From: Crystallibacter degradans
Lineage (GTDB): Bacteria > Actinomycetota > Actinomycetes > Actinomycetales > Micrococcaceae
Assembly (NCBI RefSeq): GCF_012952295.1
Contig: NZ_JABBCH010000010.1
Location: 1-64,000 of the forward strand
Direction of reading: 5' to 3'
DNA: 64,000 bases
The position numbers and the translations under genes are program-made. The notes under the pieces are model-generated. The model saw only the letters and a program-made list of their open reading frames with translations. It ran no database searches and had not been told where the DNA came from. Of this stretch, positions 12,361-21,753 are shown piece after piece. Position 1 is the first letter of the stretch. Each line of letters opens with the position of its first letter.

Positions 12361-13265
12361 TTCTCGTCTCCGTCCGGAACAACCTGGGTGCCGATGCCGG
12401 CAGCCGTAAATATTTCAAGCAGGATCGAGTGCGCCATCCGGCCGTCGACCACGGCGGCGCGCTCCACTCCCCCGTCGACCGCCTTGAGGCAGGCTTCCAT
12501 CTTGGGGATCATGCCCGCTTCGAGCTGGGGCAGCAGGTCCCGCAGTTCGGAGGCGGTCAGCGAGGAGATCAGCGAGGACTTGTCCGGCCAGTTGGCGTAC
12601 AGACCCTCGACGTCGGTCAGGATCACCAGGCGCGAGGCATGCAATGCATCGGCCACCGCAGCCGCGGCGGTGTCGGCGTTGACGTTCAGCACCTGGTTGG
12701 TGCCTTCGCCGTCGTTGTTGATCTCCGGGGCCACGGTGGAGATGACCGGGATCCGGCCGGCCTCGAGCAGGTCCAGGATGGCGGAGGGATTCACTCCCAC
12801 CACTTCGCCCACGAGGCCCAGGTCCACTTCCTCGCCGTCCACCACGGTGCCGGTGCGCACGGCCTGCAGCAGCCGGCCGTCTTCGCCCGAAAGCCCGACG
12901 GCGTACGGGCCGTGCGAGTTGATGAGGCCGACCAGTTCCCGGCCCACCTGGCCGGTAAGCACCATCCGCACCACGTCCATGGCCTCCGGCGTGGTCACGC
13001 GCAGGCCGCCCTTGAACTCGGACTCGATGCCGAGCTTGGAGAGCATGGCGTTGATCTGCGGGCCGCCGCCGTGCACCACCACGGGTTTGATGCCGACGTG
13101 GTGCAGGAAGACGATGTCCTCGGCGAAAGCCCGGCGCAGCTCGTCGTTGACCATGGCGTTGCCGCCGTACTTGATGACCATGGTGGTCCCGGCGAAGCGC
13201 TGGATCCATGGCAGCGCTTCAATCAGCGTGCCCGCCTTGTCCTGGGCTACAAGCATCGTGTTCAT
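12357..13265 (-). CDS. argB: Acetylglutamate kinase
   Basis: A 302-residue amino-acid kinase phosphorylating N-acetylglutamate, the arginine-feedback step in the cyclic pathway. The nucleotide-binding VIKYGGNAM and substrate-binding VHGGGPQI motifs are near the N-terminus. Start ATG 13265 (MNTML) was chosen; 19 further in-frame codons upstream overlap argJ and lack family similarity. Confidence 0.96.
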   Translation of the reverse strand: MNTMLVAQDKAGTLIEALPWIQRFAGTTMVIKYGGNAMVNDELRRAFAEDIVFLHHVGIKPVVVHGGGPQINAMLSKLGIESEFKGGLRVTTPEAMDVVRMVLTGQVGRELVGLINSHGPYAVGLSGEDGRLLQAVRTGTVVDGEEVDLGLVGEVVGVNPSAILDLLEAGRIPVISTVAPEINNDGEGTNQVLNVNADTAAAAVADALHASRLVILTDVEGLYANWPDKSSLISSLTASELRDLLPQLEAGMIPKMEACLKAVDGGVERAAVVDGRMAHSILLEIFTAAGIGTQVVPDGDEK

Positions 13266-13272
13266 CGGTTCC

Positions 13273-14424
13273 TCAGCTCGAGTACGCGGAGTTCTCGTGC
13301 ACATACTCGTGCGTGAGGTCATTGGTCCAGATGGTGGCGGACTCGTTGCCGGCGTTCAGATCGATCATCACGATGACCTCGCGGGTGTCCAGATCCACCA
13401 GGTCCCGGGAGTCCCCCACGCCGCCGTCGCGGCAGACCTGCACGCCGTTCATCGTGACGTTCAGCTGGTCCGGTTCAAAGACTGCGTCGGTGGTGCCGAC
13501 GGCGGAGAGCACCCGGCCCCAGTTGGGGTCCTTGCCGAAGATGGCGGTCTTGAAGAGGTTGGACCGGGCCACGGCACGGCTGACGACCTCCGCATCCCGT
13601 TCGGAGGCGGCGTTGAGGGTGGTGATGGCGATGTCGTGGCTGGCGCCCTCGGCGTCGGTAATCAACTGGCGGGCCAGATCGGCGCACACCGTGGTCAAGC
13701 CGGCACTGAATTGAGCCAGGTCCGGCACCGCGCCGGAGGCACCGGAGGCCAGCAGGACAACGGTGTCATTGGTGGACATGCAGCCGTCCGAATCCGTCCG
13801 GTCGAAGGTCACCCGGGTGGCCTCACGCAGCGCCATGTCCAAGGCGGGCGCTTCGACGTGGGCATCGGTGGTGATGACCACCAGCATCGTGGCCAGACCG
13901 GGGGCCAGCATGCCGGCGCCCTTGGCCATGCCGCCGATGACGTAGCCCGAGCCGTCGAACCGCGACTGCTTGGCCACGCTGTCGGTGGTCATGATCGCGG
14001 TGGCGGCGTCAGCGCCGCCGTCGTTGTTGAGGGCCGCCACAGCAGCCTCGACGCCGGGGAGCAGCTTGTCCATGGGCAGTTGCTCCCCGATCAGCCCGGT
14101 GGAGCACACCACCACATCCGACGCGGAAATGCCCAGCAGCGCGGCAGTTTTCTCCGCGGTGCTGTGCGTGTTCTGGAAACCCTCAGGGCCGGTGCAGGCG
14201 TTGGCCCCGCCGGAGTTGAGGATTACGGCGTCCGCGCGGCCGTCACTGAGCGCCTGCCGGGACCAGTGGACAGGGGCGGCTGCCACGCGGTTGGAAGTGA
14301 AAACCGCGGCGGCAGATTTGGCGGGACCGTCGTTGACCACCAGGGCCACGTCCGGATTGCCGGAGGCCTTCAGCCCGGCGGTCACGCCTGCGGCGCGGAA
14401 ACCTTGTGCAGCGGTGACGCTCAC
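13273..14424 (-). CDS. argJ: Glutamate N-acetyltransferase / ornithine acetyltransferase
   Basis: A 383-residue Ntn-type enzyme that transfers acetyl from N-acetylornithine to glutamate, closing the acetyl cycle. The autoprocessing and nucleophile region reads [10 protein letters not shown] at about residues 66-75. The conventional self-cleavage motif of the family, with Thr at the new N-terminus, is expected later in the chain around [11 protein letters not shown]. No argA was seen, consistent with the cyclic pathway. Overlaps argC by 4 bases. Confidence 0.95.
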   Translation of the reverse strand: MSVTAAQGFRAAGVTAGLKASGNPDVALVVNDGPAKSAAAVFTSNRVAAAPVHWSRQALSDGRADAVILNSGGANACTGPEGFQNTHSTAEKTAALLGISASDVVVCSTGLIGEQLPMDKLLPGVEAAVAALNNDGGADAATAIMTTDSVAKQSRFDGSGYVIGGMAKGAGMLAPGLATMLVVITTDAHVEAPALDMALREATRVTFDRTDSDGCMSTNDTVVLLASGASGAVPDLAQFSAGLTTVCADLARQLITDAEGASHDIAITTLNAASERDAEVVSRAVARSNLFKTAIFGKDPNWGRVLSAVGTTDAVFEPDQLNVTMNGVQVCRDGGVGDSRDLVDLDTREVIVMIDLNAGNESATIWTNDLTHEYVHENSAYSS

Positions 14425-15452
14425 GGTGATACTCCCTGGTGGGTCAGGCCGGCGGTCTCCTCAAGACCGAGGGCGATGTTCATGGACTGGACAGCGCCGC
14501 CAGCGGTGCCCTTGGTCAGGTTGTCGATGGCGCAGCTGACGATCACGCGGCCTGCATGTTCGTCGAAGGCCAGTTGGATGGCGACGTGGTTGGAGCCCTG
14601 CACGGACTTGGTGTGCGGCCACTGGCCCTCCGGCAGCAGATGCACAAAAGCCTCGCCGGCGTAGGCCTCGGTCCAGGCCTGGCGCAGCGCTGCGGTGTCG
14701 GTGCCCGGCTTCACCCTGGCGGTGGCCGTGGTGAGGATGCCGCGGCTCATCGGCGCGAGGGTGGGAGTGAAGGAAACCTGGACGTCTTCGCCCGCGGCAG
14801 CGGAGAGGCCCTGCTCGATTTCGGGCGTGTGCCGGTGGCCGCCGCCGACGCCGTACGGGCTCATGCCGCCCATCACCTCGGAGCCCAGCAGGTTGACCTT
14901 CACGGATTTACCCGCGCCGGACGTCCCCGAAGCGGCGACGATGACCACGTCCTGGGTCTCCAGCAGGCCGGCGCTGAAGCCCGGCGTCAGCGCGAGCAGA
15001 GAGCTGGTGGGATAGCAGCCGGGAACGGCGATCCGCTTGGCCTCGCGCAGACGCTCGCGGTGGCCCGGGAGCTCGGGCAGGCCGTAGGGCCAGGTTCCGG
15101 CGTGGACCGTGCCGTAGAACTTCTCCCATACGAGCGGATCTTCCAGCCGGTGGTCCGCCCCGGCGTCGATCACCAGGGTCTCTTCGGGCAGCTTGGCCGC
15201 GATCTCCGCGCTGGCACCGTGCGGCAGGGCCAGGAAGACGACGTCGTGCCCGGCCAGGTTTTCCACGGTGGTTTCCGTCAGCTCACGCTCGGCCAGGGTG
15301 TGCAGATGCGGCTGGAGCGAACCCAATCGGGAGCCGGCATTGCTGTGCGCAGTGATGGCCCCGATGGAGACCTCTGGATGGCTGGCCAGCAGGCGGAGCA
15401 CTTCTCCGCCGGCATAGCCACTGGCACCGGAAACAGCTACCGAAAAAGTCAT
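14421..15452 (-). CDS. argC: N-acetyl-gamma-glutamyl-phosphate reductase
   Basis: A 343-residue NADPH-dependent reductase and the first gene of the operon. The Rossmann motif GASGYAGGE starts at residue 9, and the catalytic Cys lies in VPGCYPTS. Start ATG 15452 is preceded by TATAGT with exactly 6 intervening bases and no ribosome binding site, so the operon mRNA is probably leaderless at argC. Confidence 0.96.
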   Translation of the reverse strand: MTFSVAVSGASGYAGGEVLRLLASHPEVSIGAITAHSNAGSRLGSLQPHLHTLAERELTETTVENLAGHDVVFLALPHGASAEIAAKLPEETLVIDAGADHRLEDPLVWEKFYGTVHAGTWPYGLPELPGHRERLREAKRIAVPGCYPTSSLLALTPGFSAGLLETQDVVIVAASGTSGAGKSVKVNLLGSEVMGGMSPYGVGGGHRHTPEIEQGLSAAAGEDVQVSFTPTLAPMSRGILTTATARVKPGTDTAALRQAWTEAYAGEAFVHLLPEGQWPHTKSVQGSNHVAIQLAFDEHAGRVIVSCAIDNLTKGTAGGAVQSMNIALGLEETAGLTHQGVSP

Positions 15453-15458
15453 AGAGCC

Positions 15459-15464
15459 ACTATA
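15459..15464 (-). promoter_or_regulatory. -10 element of the arginine operon
   Basis: TATAGT on the minus strand, 6 bases before the argC ATG. The -35 zone has no good hexamer and is occupied by ARG-box-like sequence. Confidence 0.65.
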
Positions 15465-15466
15465 CA

Positions 15467-15500
15467 GGAAAATTTATTCATAGGGAGTCATAATTATGCA
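15467..15500 (-). promoter_or_regulatory. Two tandem ARG-box-like operators upstream of argC
   Basis: Read toward argC the sites are TGCATAATTATGAC (15500-15487) and TGAATAAATTTTCC (15480-15467). They are centred 20 bp apart, close to the spacing of paired ArgR boxes in other bacteria. The second has a perfect TGAAT half-site; both have AT-only centres in an otherwise GC-rich region. They abut the -10, so ArgR binding would block RNA polymerase. Confidence 0.6.
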
Positions 15501-15608
15501 CGATACGATGAAGCCAGCGCCTGCAGCGGAGACTGCGGGCGCGCGAAAACGCCAGTCTAGCTGCCGCCGCACGCGCGTGCGCGGTTGATTACAGGAGGAC
15601 CAGACGCC

Positions 15609-16574
15609 ATGGCCCAAGCAATCGTTGCCGAAGCTCCCGGAGGACCCGAGGTTATGCAGCTGCAGGAGGTCCGGATCCCCACCCCGGGACCGGGCCAGCT
15701 GCTGGTCAAGGTTGCGGCCGCGGGTGTGAACTTCATCGATACCTATCAGCGCAGCGGCGTGTACAAGGTCCGGTTCCCGTTCACCCCAGGCAGCGAGATC
15801 GCCGGAACTGTGGAAGCCTGCGGCGAGGGCGTCACGGGTTTTGCCGCCGGCGACCGGGTGGCCACCTCCGAGGCGCGCGGCGGCTATGCGCAGTATGCGC
15901 TCGTCGACGCGGACGGTGCCCTGCCGGTCCCGGACGGCGTCAGCGACGAGACGGCCGCGGCTATCCCGCTTCAGGGCATGACGGCGCACTATCTGGTCAA
16001 TTCGAGCTTCAAGGTCCAGTCCGGCCAGACCGTGCTGACGCACGCGGGTGCCGGCGGCGTGGGCCTGGTCCTGACCCAGTTGCTCAAGGCCAAGGGCGCC
16101 CGGGTCATCACCACGGTCTCCACCGACGAAAAGGAAGAGCTGGCGCGGGAGGCAGGAGCGGACGAAGTCCTGGGCTACGACGGCTTCGCCGAGCAGGTGC
16201 GCGAGCTGACCGGCGGCACCGGGGTGGACGTGGTGTACGACGGCGTGGGCAAGGATACGTTCGAAGGCTCGCTCGCCAGCCTGCGGACCCGCGGCACATT
16301 GGTGCTCTTCGGGGGCGCCTCCGGCCAGGTTCCGCCGTTCGACCTGCAGCGCTTGAACGCGGCCGGCTCGCTGTTCGTGACGCGCCCCAAGCTGGCCGAC
16401 CACCTGCTCACGGCAGAAGAACGCCGCTGGCGCTCGGAGGAGCTCTTCGCCGCGGTCCTGGACGGTTCCCTCAAGATGCGAGTGGGAGCGAGCTACCCGT
16501 TGGCCGAGGCGGGGCAGGCCCACTCCGACCTGGAGTCACGCCGCACCACGGGCAAACTCCTGCTGATCCCGTAA
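15609..16574 (+). CDS. Zinc-independent quinone oxidoreductase (NADPH:quinone reductase type)
   Basis: A 321-residue medium-chain dehydrogenase/reductase of the zeta-crystallin type. The N-terminal GroES-like domain lacks the catalytic zinc cysteines, and the Rossmann motif HAGAGGVG is at about residues 143-150. It probably reduces quinones or enones with NADPH; the physiological substrate is unknown. ATG at 15609 has AGGAGG 9 bases upstream. Divergent from argC, and convergent with the Sfp gene, whose stop is 35 bases away. Confidence 0.9.
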   Translation: MAQAIVAEAPGGPEVMQLQEVRIPTPGPGQLLVKVAAAGVNFIDTYQRSGVYKVRFPFTPGSEIAGTVEACGEGVTGFAAGDRVATSEARGGYAQYALVDADGALPVPDGVSDETAAAIPLQGMTAHYLVNSSFKVQSGQTVLTHAGAGGVGLVLTQLLKAKGARVITTVSTDEKEELAREAGADEVLGYDGFAEQVRELTGGTGVDVVYDGVGKDTFEGSLASLRTRGTLVLFGGASGQVPPFDLQRLNAAGSLFVTRPKLADHLLTAEERRWRSEELFAAVLDGSLKMRVGASYPLAEAGQAHSDLESRRTTGKLLLIP

Positions 16575-16609
16575 CCTTTCCGCCGCCATGCTGCTCGGGC
16601 CGTGGCTGT

Positions 16610-17332
16610 TCAGCGCGGCACTGCCAGAGTTTCCCGGAAAATAACACCCGGATCGGCCGAACCGCCGATGGCCAGTGCCGCTGTCAACGTTGGCGGGACG
16701 GCTGTCCCGTCGGCCATGGCCGGCGTGAGCTGGAGGTCAACCAGCTGCACGCCCGGCCGTTCCCCGGCCGAGCCGGGCCAGACGGTCAGCAGGGCGCTCC
16801 CTTCCGCATCCGCCACTCCTACCGCGTCGGGGGCAAGGCGGAGGCCGTGGCCGGTGGATTTCAGCACGGCTTCTTTCCGCGTCCAGAGCTGCGCGCGGAG
16901 CCGCCGGCGGTCAACGGCCCGGGCGAGCAGTTCGCGTTCGTCGGGGGTGAGCATCACGGCGTCGATGTTGTCATCCTCGCCGAAGGCCGCCGAACCCGTG
17001 TCCTCCAGGTCCACGCCCAGAAGCACCGGCCGGAAGGACAGCGCGGCCAGCAGCCAGTCCCCGGTGCGGCTGTAACTGACCCGAACGGGCGCAGGATTGC
17101 CGTCCAGCAGCAGGTACGGCTGGCCATGGCTTCCGTCGTTGCCGCGCAGGCAGTCGCGGCAGTCGAATGCCAACTGCACGCGTTCGGTCCCGACGTCGAG
17201 CTCATCCGCCGCCAGGCGCCGTACTGCGTCACGGGACAGGCTGCGGATGGCACCCCGGCGGAAGGCGCGGCTGGCCATGCCGGAACCGGAATCAGCCAGG
17301 CGGACCAGCCGCAGGATGACCTCACCCCTCAT
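16610..17332 (-). CDS. 4'-phosphopantetheinyl transferase superfamily protein (Sfp type)
   Basis: A 240-residue protein with the Sfp-type signatures: GVDLED for Mg/CoA binding at about 100-105, and LWTRKEAVLKSTGHG matching WxxKEAxxK. Such enzymes move phosphopantetheine from CoA to carrier-protein serines. No carrier or synthase is encoded nearby, so the target is unknown. ATG at 17332 has GGAGGT 7 bases upstream; an upstream in-frame start runs through the hairpin region and is rejected. Confidence 0.85.
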   Translation of the reverse strand: MRGEVILRLVRLADSGSGMASRAFRRGAIRSLSRDAVRRLAADELDVGTERVQLAFDCRDCLRGNDGSHGQPYLLLDGNPAPVRVSYSRTGDWLLAALSFRPVLLGVDLEDTGSAAFGEDDNIDAVMLTPDERELLARAVDRRRLRAQLWTRKEAVLKSTGHGLRLAPDAVGVADAEGSALLTVWPGSAGERPGVQLVDLQLTPAMADGTAVPPTLTAALAIGGSADPGVIFRETLAVPR

Positions 17333-17353
17333 ACACTTACCTCCAAGACCGCC

Positions 17354-17393
17354 AACGACGGCGGGGCCTACCAAGGCGCGCCCCGCCGTCGTT
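17354..17393 (-). terminator. Perfect hairpin after pheT
   Basis: Arms 17354-17367 (AACGACGGCGGGGC) and 17380-17393 are exact complements around a 12-base loop, 18 bases beyond the pheT stop. It lacks a U-tract. It shares its outer arm with the argH hairpin. Confidence 0.7.
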
Positions 17394-17411
17394 GTTCAGT
17401 TCGCTTTTTCT

Positions 17412-19955
17412 TTAACGCTGGACGGCGCCGAACCGTTCGGCGGCCAGAGCCACCGCGGCGGCCCGCGCCTCCGAGGCCTCATCGGCCGTCAGCGTGCGGT
17501 CATCGGCACGGAAGCGCAGCCCGAAGGCCAGGGACTTCTTGCCGTCTTCGATGCCTGTCCCGGCGTACACGTCGAAGAGCGCGATGTCCTCCAGCAGTCC
17601 GCCAGCGCCCTCGCGCAGGGTCTCCCGCACTGCCTCGGCGGCCGTGTCCGCATCCACCACCAGCGCAACGTCCTGCGTGGCCACCGGGTAGGTGGAAAGG
17701 TGCTTGGCGACGATAACATCCGGGGCGGCCTCGAAGAGCACGTCCGCGTTGAGCTCCAGTGCCGCAGTGCGTTCCGGCAGGTCCTGCGCGGCGAGCAGCT
17801 TGGGGTGCAGTTCGCCTGCGTAGCCGACGCTCTGGCCGTTACGGAGCGAGATCCTGGCCGTACGCCCCGGATGGAAGGCCTGGTGCGAACCCTGCTCCAC
17901 TACGAGTTCGACGCCGAGCACGTCGCCGACCAGGCGCGCAGCATCGAGGGCATCCGCCCAGTCCCAGGGACGCGGGGTGTGGTTGGCGCCGGCGGGCGAG
18001 TCATGGCCCATGAAGACGGCCGCAAGGTGCAGCGGCTGCTCGGGAATCCCCGAGTAGAGTTCGTCCAGCACCTCTTCGGAAGGGCGCACGCCCAGCGGCG
18101 GGATCTCCGCCGAGCCGAGGCGGCCGTTGGGCAGGAAGACCAGTCCGGCCTCGTACAGGGCCAGGTCGCGGAAGCCGCGGGAGTGGTTCCGGCGCGCCGT
18201 TTCCAGCAGCCCCGGCAGCACTGACGTGCGCAGGTAGCCGTGTTCATCGCTGAGCGGATTGGCCAGCTTGAGCGCACTGCGCTCCTCCCCATCCGCCGCG
18301 GCACCGAAGGTGTCATTGGCCGCCTTGGTGACAAACGGGTACGAAAGCACCTCGGTCAAACCCGCATCCGCGAGCGCCTGCATGACGCGCCGGCGCTGCT
18401 GCTGCACGCGGGTCAGTCCGCGTCCGGGAGGCGCCACCGGCAGGGTCGCCGGGATCTGGTCGTAGCCGACCAGCCGGGCGATTTCTTCAACCAGGTCTTC
18501 CTTGATCTCCAGGTCCTGGCGCCAGCTCGGCGCCGTGACCTTGTACCCGCCGTCGTACTTTTCGACCTCCGCACCCAGATCCGTGAGCGCCACGGTGATC
18601 TGTTCCTCGGTGAAGTCGATACCGATCCGTTCGGCCGGGAAACCTGCCGGCAGATCAATAACGACGGCGGCCGGTTCCTGCCCGGCGTCGGTCACCGTGG
18701 TGTCCGCGGTACCACCAGCCAGCTCGGTCAGCAGGTCCACGGCGCGCTGCGCGGCCTCGTCGGCCACTTGCCAGTCCACGCCCCGCTCGAAGCGCTTGGA
18801 CGCTTCCGAGGGGAGCTTGTGGCGGCGGCGGGAGCGGGAAATGCTGACTTCTTCGAAGTGGGCCGCCTCGATGAGCACGTTGACCGTGCTGTCCGAAACC
18901 TCGGTCGCCGCACCGCCCATCACGCCGGCGATGCCGATGGCGCCGGAAGCGTCGGTGATCAGCAGGTCCTCGGGATCCAGCTTGCGCACCTTGTCGTCGA
19001 GCGTCCGCAGGGTCTCCCCCGCGTTGGCACGGCGCACCACAATATCGCCCTGGAGCCGGTCCAGATCGTAGAAGTGCAGCGGCTGGCCCAGCTCGAGCAT
19101 GACGTAGTTGGAAATGTCCACGACAAGCGAGATGGAACGGATACCGGCCAGGCGCAGGCGCGAAGCCATCCAGGTGGGCGTCGGCCGGGTGGGATCCACG
19201 CCCCGCACCGTGCGGGCGACAAACCTGTCGCAGCCGGGCTTGCCGTAGATCGGAGCCTGGTCTTCGAGCCGGACTGGGTAGCCGGGACCGGTGGAAGCGT
19301 CGACGGCGACCGCGGCAGCCGGATCCTTGAACTGAGTACCAGTCGCGTGGGCGAATTCGCGCGCCACGCCTCGGATGGAGAAGCAGTAGCTGCGGTCCGG
19401 GGTCACGTTGATCTCGGCGGCCTCGTCGTAGAGGCTGAGCACCTCAAGGGCGTCCGCGCCGATTTCGGGATCCAGGCCCAGCGTGCCGAGTACCAGGATG
19501 CCGTCATGGTCATCGCCGATGCCGAGCTCCCGCACGGAAGCGATCATGCCGGCGGAAACGTGGCCGTAGGTCTTGCGCGGGGTGATCCTGAAGTCGCCGG
19601 GCAGCACGGCGCCGGGCAGGGTGACGACAACCTTGTCCCCCGGCTCGAAGTTGTGCGCGCCGCAGACTACGCCCTGGACACCGGAAGGGTCGATGCCATC
19701 TCCGGTCAGGGTCTGCTCCTGGCCCTCCGGTACTACGCGGACCTGGCACCAGTTGATGGTCTTGCCGTTGGACTGCGGTTCCTTCTCGGCCGAGAGCACC
19801 TGCCCGACGACTACCGGGCCCTTCAGTTCGTCGAGCGGACGGTGGACGTCCTCCTCTTCGAGACCAACCTTGACCAGTTCGGCCATGACGTCTTCAGCGG
19901 TTGCTTCCGCCGGTACCTGGGCATACTCGCGCAACCAGGAAAGTGGGATACGCAT
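17412..19955 (-). CDS. pheT: Phenylalanyl-tRNA synthetase beta subunit
   Basis: An 847-residue subunit of the alpha2-beta2 PheRS. It begins MRIPLSWLREY and has the EMAP/OB tRNA-binding domain at about 40-155. It continues with B1, B3/B4 editing and B5 domains, the catalytic-like core, and a C-terminal ferredoxin-fold anticodon-binding domain ending in FRADDRTLTADE. Length is typical for actinobacteria. It follows pheS by 3 bases. Confidence 0.97.
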   Translation of the reverse strand: MRIPLSWLREYAQVPAEATAEDVMAELVKVGLEEEDVHRPLDELKGPVVVGQVLSAEKEPQSNGKTINWCQVRVVPEGQEQTLTGDGIDPSGVQGVVCGAHNFEPGDKVVVTLPGAVLPGDFRITPRKTYGHVSAGMIASVRELGIGDDHDGILVLGTLGLDPEIGADALEVLSLYDEAAEINVTPDRSYCFSIRGVAREFAHATGTQFKDPAAAVAVDASTGPGYPVRLEDQAPIYGKPGCDRFVARTVRGVDPTRPTPTWMASRLRLAGIRSISLVVDISNYVMLELGQPLHFYDLDRLQGDIVVRRANAGETLRTLDDKVRKLDPEDLLITDASGAIGIAGVMGGAATEVSDSTVNVLIEAAHFEEVSISRSRRRHKLPSEASKRFERGVDWQVADEAAQRAVDLLTELAGGTADTTVTDAGQEPAAVVIDLPAGFPAERIGIDFTEEQITVALTDLGAEVEKYDGGYKVTAPSWRQDLEIKEDLVEEIARLVGYDQIPATLPVAPPGRGLTRVQQQRRRVMQALADAGLTEVLSYPFVTKAANDTFGAAADGEERSALKLANPLSDEHGYLRTSVLPGLLETARRNHSRGFRDLALYEAGLVFLPNGRLGSAEIPPLGVRPSEEVLDELYSGIPEQPLHLAAVFMGHDSPAGANHTPRPWDWADALDAARLVGDVLGVELVVEQGSHQAFHPGRTARISLRNGQSVGYAGELHPKLLAAQDLPERTAALELNADVLFEAAPDVIVAKHLSTYPVATQDVALVVDADTAAEAVRETLREGAGGLLEDIALFDVYAGTGIEDGKKSLAFGLRFRADDRTLTADEASEARAAAVALAAERFGAVQR

Positions 19956-19958
19956 TAC

Positions 19959-21038
19959 TTAGATCTCCATCCCGAAGTGTTCGCTGAACCGTACATCGCC
20001 TTCAATCATGTCGTGCATGTCGCCCACCTCGTTGCGGAACATCAGCGTGCGCTCGATGCCCATGCCGAAGGCGAAGCCCGAATAGACCTCCGGATCAATT
20101 CCGGCCGCACGCAGCACGTTCGGGTGCACCATACCGCAGCCGCCCCACTCGATCCATTGCGGGCCGCCCTTGGCCCCCGGGTGCCAGATGTCCAGCTCCG
20201 CGGAGGGCTCGGTGAAGGGGAAGAAGTTCGGGCGCAGCCGGATGCTGGCGTCGGCGCCGAACATCTGCCGGGCGAAGTGCTCCAGCGTCCCGCGCAGGTC
20301 CGCCATGCTCAGGCCCTTGTCGATGGCCAGGCCTTCGAACTGGTGGAACACGGGTGTATGGGTGGCATCCAGCTCATCGGTCCGGAACACCTTGCCCGGG
20401 CACAGCACGTAAATCGGCACCTCGCGCTCCAGCATGGAGCGGACCTGGACCGGAGAGGTATGCGTACGCATCAGCAGGTGGGCTTCCGGGGGCTCCACGA
20501 AGAAGGTGTCCTGCATCTCCCGCGCGGGGTGGTCCGGCTTGAAGTTCAGCGCGTCGAAGTTGAACCACTCGGACTCCACTTCGGGACCTTCGGCGATTTC
20601 CCAGCCCATACCAACAAAGATGTCGCTCACGCGTTCCTGCAGAATGGACAGCGGGTGCCTGGCACCGGCACGACGACGGCGCGGGGCAGCCGTAACGTCC
20701 ACGGCCTCATCCACGAGGATTTGCGCATCCCGCTCCGCTTCGAGCTCCTCGGTGCGGCTGGCCAGCGCCTTGTTCAGGCGCCCTCGCGCCGGGCCCACAA
20801 GCTTGCCAGCTGCAGCCTTCTCTTCCTTGGCGAGCTTGCCGATCTCGCGGTTGGCCAGGCTCAGCGGCGACTTCTCACCGGTGTGGGCAATGCGGGCGGC
20901 CTTCAGTTCTTCAAGGTTGGCGGCGGCGGCAATCGCGGCCAACGCCTGCTCGACGGCGGCGCCAACGGCAGCCTCGTCCAGCGGATGCGGCACAGCGGCG
21001 GCCTGCGGGGTCTCAGTCCCCAATGTGGTTTCAGACAT
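19959..21038 (-). CDS. pheS: Phenylalanyl-tRNA synthetase alpha subunit
   Basis: A 359-residue catalytic subunit. An N-terminal coiled-coil occupies about 20-100. Class II motifs follow: [10 protein letters not shown], then [19 protein letters not shown], and motif 3 [13 protein letters not shown] near the C-terminus. The ATG has AGG about 11 bases upstream. The 5' region (21039-21180) has short uORFs but no Phe-rich leader peptide, so classic attenuation is not supported. Confidence 0.97.
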   Translation of the reverse strand: MSETTLGTETPQAAAVPHPLDEAAVGAAVEQALAAIAAAANLEELKAARIAHTGEKSPLSLANREIGKLAKEEKAAAGKLVGPARGRLNKALASRTEELEAERDAQILVDEAVDVTAAPRRRRAGARHPLSILQERVSDIFVGMGWEIAEGPEVESEWFNFDALNFKPDHPAREMQDTFFVEPPEAHLLMRTHTSPVQVRSMLEREVPIYVLCPGKVFRTDELDATHTPVFHQFEGLAIDKGLSMADLRGTLEHFARQMFGADASIRLRPNFFPFTEPSAELDIWHPGAKGGPQWIEWGGCGMVHPNVLRAAGIDPEVYSGFAFGMGIERTLMFRNEVGDMHDMIEGDVRFSEHFGMEI

Positions 21039-21258
21039 GTATGTTCTTACCTATTGATTCTGTATGCAGGTGTGTCTTCGGCTCATGAACAGGTGCCTCG
21101 AATACGCCAGTGCAGCACTTCAGGTGCCCGCCACTTCGGTCATGTCTCAGCACAAACAGTCTAGTGGACAGTGCCGATACCTCCGACATCGAGGGAGTGG
21201 ATGCGGGCTGCCACCGATGACCAAATGCGCCGTCGCGAGGCGCTGCACCTGCAGAACC
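21039..21258 (-). other. Intergenic region between pheS and the divergent HExxH gene
   Basis: About 220 bases holding the pheST promoter and leader. A possible -10 TAGACT lies near 21163-21158. I see no tRNA, T-box or convincing terminator. Confidence 0.3.
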
Positions 21259-21264
21259 TATGAT
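21259..21264 (+). promoter_or_regulatory. -10 element of the HExxH gene (leaderless start predicted)
   Basis: TATGAT, 5 of 6 matches to consensus, 6 bases before the ATG at 21271. No ribosome binding site is present. Confidence 0.6.
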
Positions 21265-21270
21265 GTTGGC

Positions 21271-21699
21271 ATGACCGCCGGTGAGCGCCTGCGCAGCTAC
21301 CTGAACCTCATCAATCTCTCCACCCTGGTGGGGCTCGCCGTCGCGAAGACGGCGGGATGTTCTCTTCAGCACGCTCCCCGGGGCCTGCTTGTTGCGCAGG
21401 GTTACACCTGGTCGGCGCCGAAAGCATCGGCCTTCACACTGGGAAACGTGGTGCTGCTCCGCCCAGCGGCCGCGCATCTGGCCGCCAATCCGGTCCTGAT
21501 GGGCCACGAGGCACGCCACAGCACCCAGTACGCCTGCTGCCTTGGACTGCCCTTCCTGCCGCTGTACGGCGCTGCCGCGGTCTGGTCGCTGCTGCGGACC
21601 GGCGATCCGGCCTCGCGCAATATCTTTGAACGGTGGGCCGGCCTGCGTGAAGGCGGGTATTCCGAGCGGCCCCTGCGGCGCTGGCGCACGAGGGACTAG
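21271..21699 (+). CDS. Small HExxH-containing protein of unknown function
   Basis: A 142-residue protein I cannot place in a named family. GHEARHSTQY (about residues 78-87) is an HExxH zinc-metalloprotease-type motif. It is followed at once by a hydrophobic segment (LGLPFLPLYGAAAVWSLL) that could be a membrane helix, and an Arg-rich end. A short hydrophobic stretch (LINLSTLVGLAVAKTAG) lies near the N-terminus. It may be a minimal membrane-linked metallopeptidase or a degenerate relative; activity is not established. The ATG has a -10 six bases upstream. Confidence 0.7.
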   Translation: MTAGERLRSYLNLINLSTLVGLAVAKTAGCSLQHAPRGLLVAQGYTWSAPKASAFTLGNVVLLRPAAAHLAANPVLMGHEARHSTQYACCLGLPFLPLYGAAAVWSLLRTGDPASRNIFERWAGLREGGYSERPLRRWRTRD

Positions 21700-21729
21700 G
21701 CCGGATCTCGGCGGCTCTTGCCGAATGCG

Positions 21730-21745
21730 TCGAACGTGTGTTCGA
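21730..21745 (+). promoter_or_regulatory. Perfect SOS (LexA) box upstream of the radical SAM gene
   Basis: TCGAAC-GTGT-GTTCGA matches the actinobacterial/Bacillus-type LexA box in all twelve defined positions. A candidate promoter, -35 TTGCCG (21718-21723), 18-base spacer, -10 TCGAAT (21742-21747), overlaps the box, so LexA would block it. The ATG follows the -10 by 6 bases. Confidence 0.8.
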
Positions 21746-21753
21746 ATTGGGTT

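Noticed and set aside
11350-14664. 1104-codon open frame on the plus strand opposite the arginine operon
   Set aside because: It is a GC-skew shadow. The minus strand holds argD, argB, argJ and argC with clear motifs; the plus translation is low-complexity with no recognisable domain.
18240-21164. 974-codon plus-strand open frame opposite pheT/pheS
   Set aside because: It runs antisense through two certain genes, has no ribosome binding site and no domain; it is another shadow.
21039-21258. Phe leader-peptide attenuator or T-box before pheS
   Set aside because: Short upstream frames are not Phe-rich, no T-box core was seen, and no terminator/antiterminator pair is evident.
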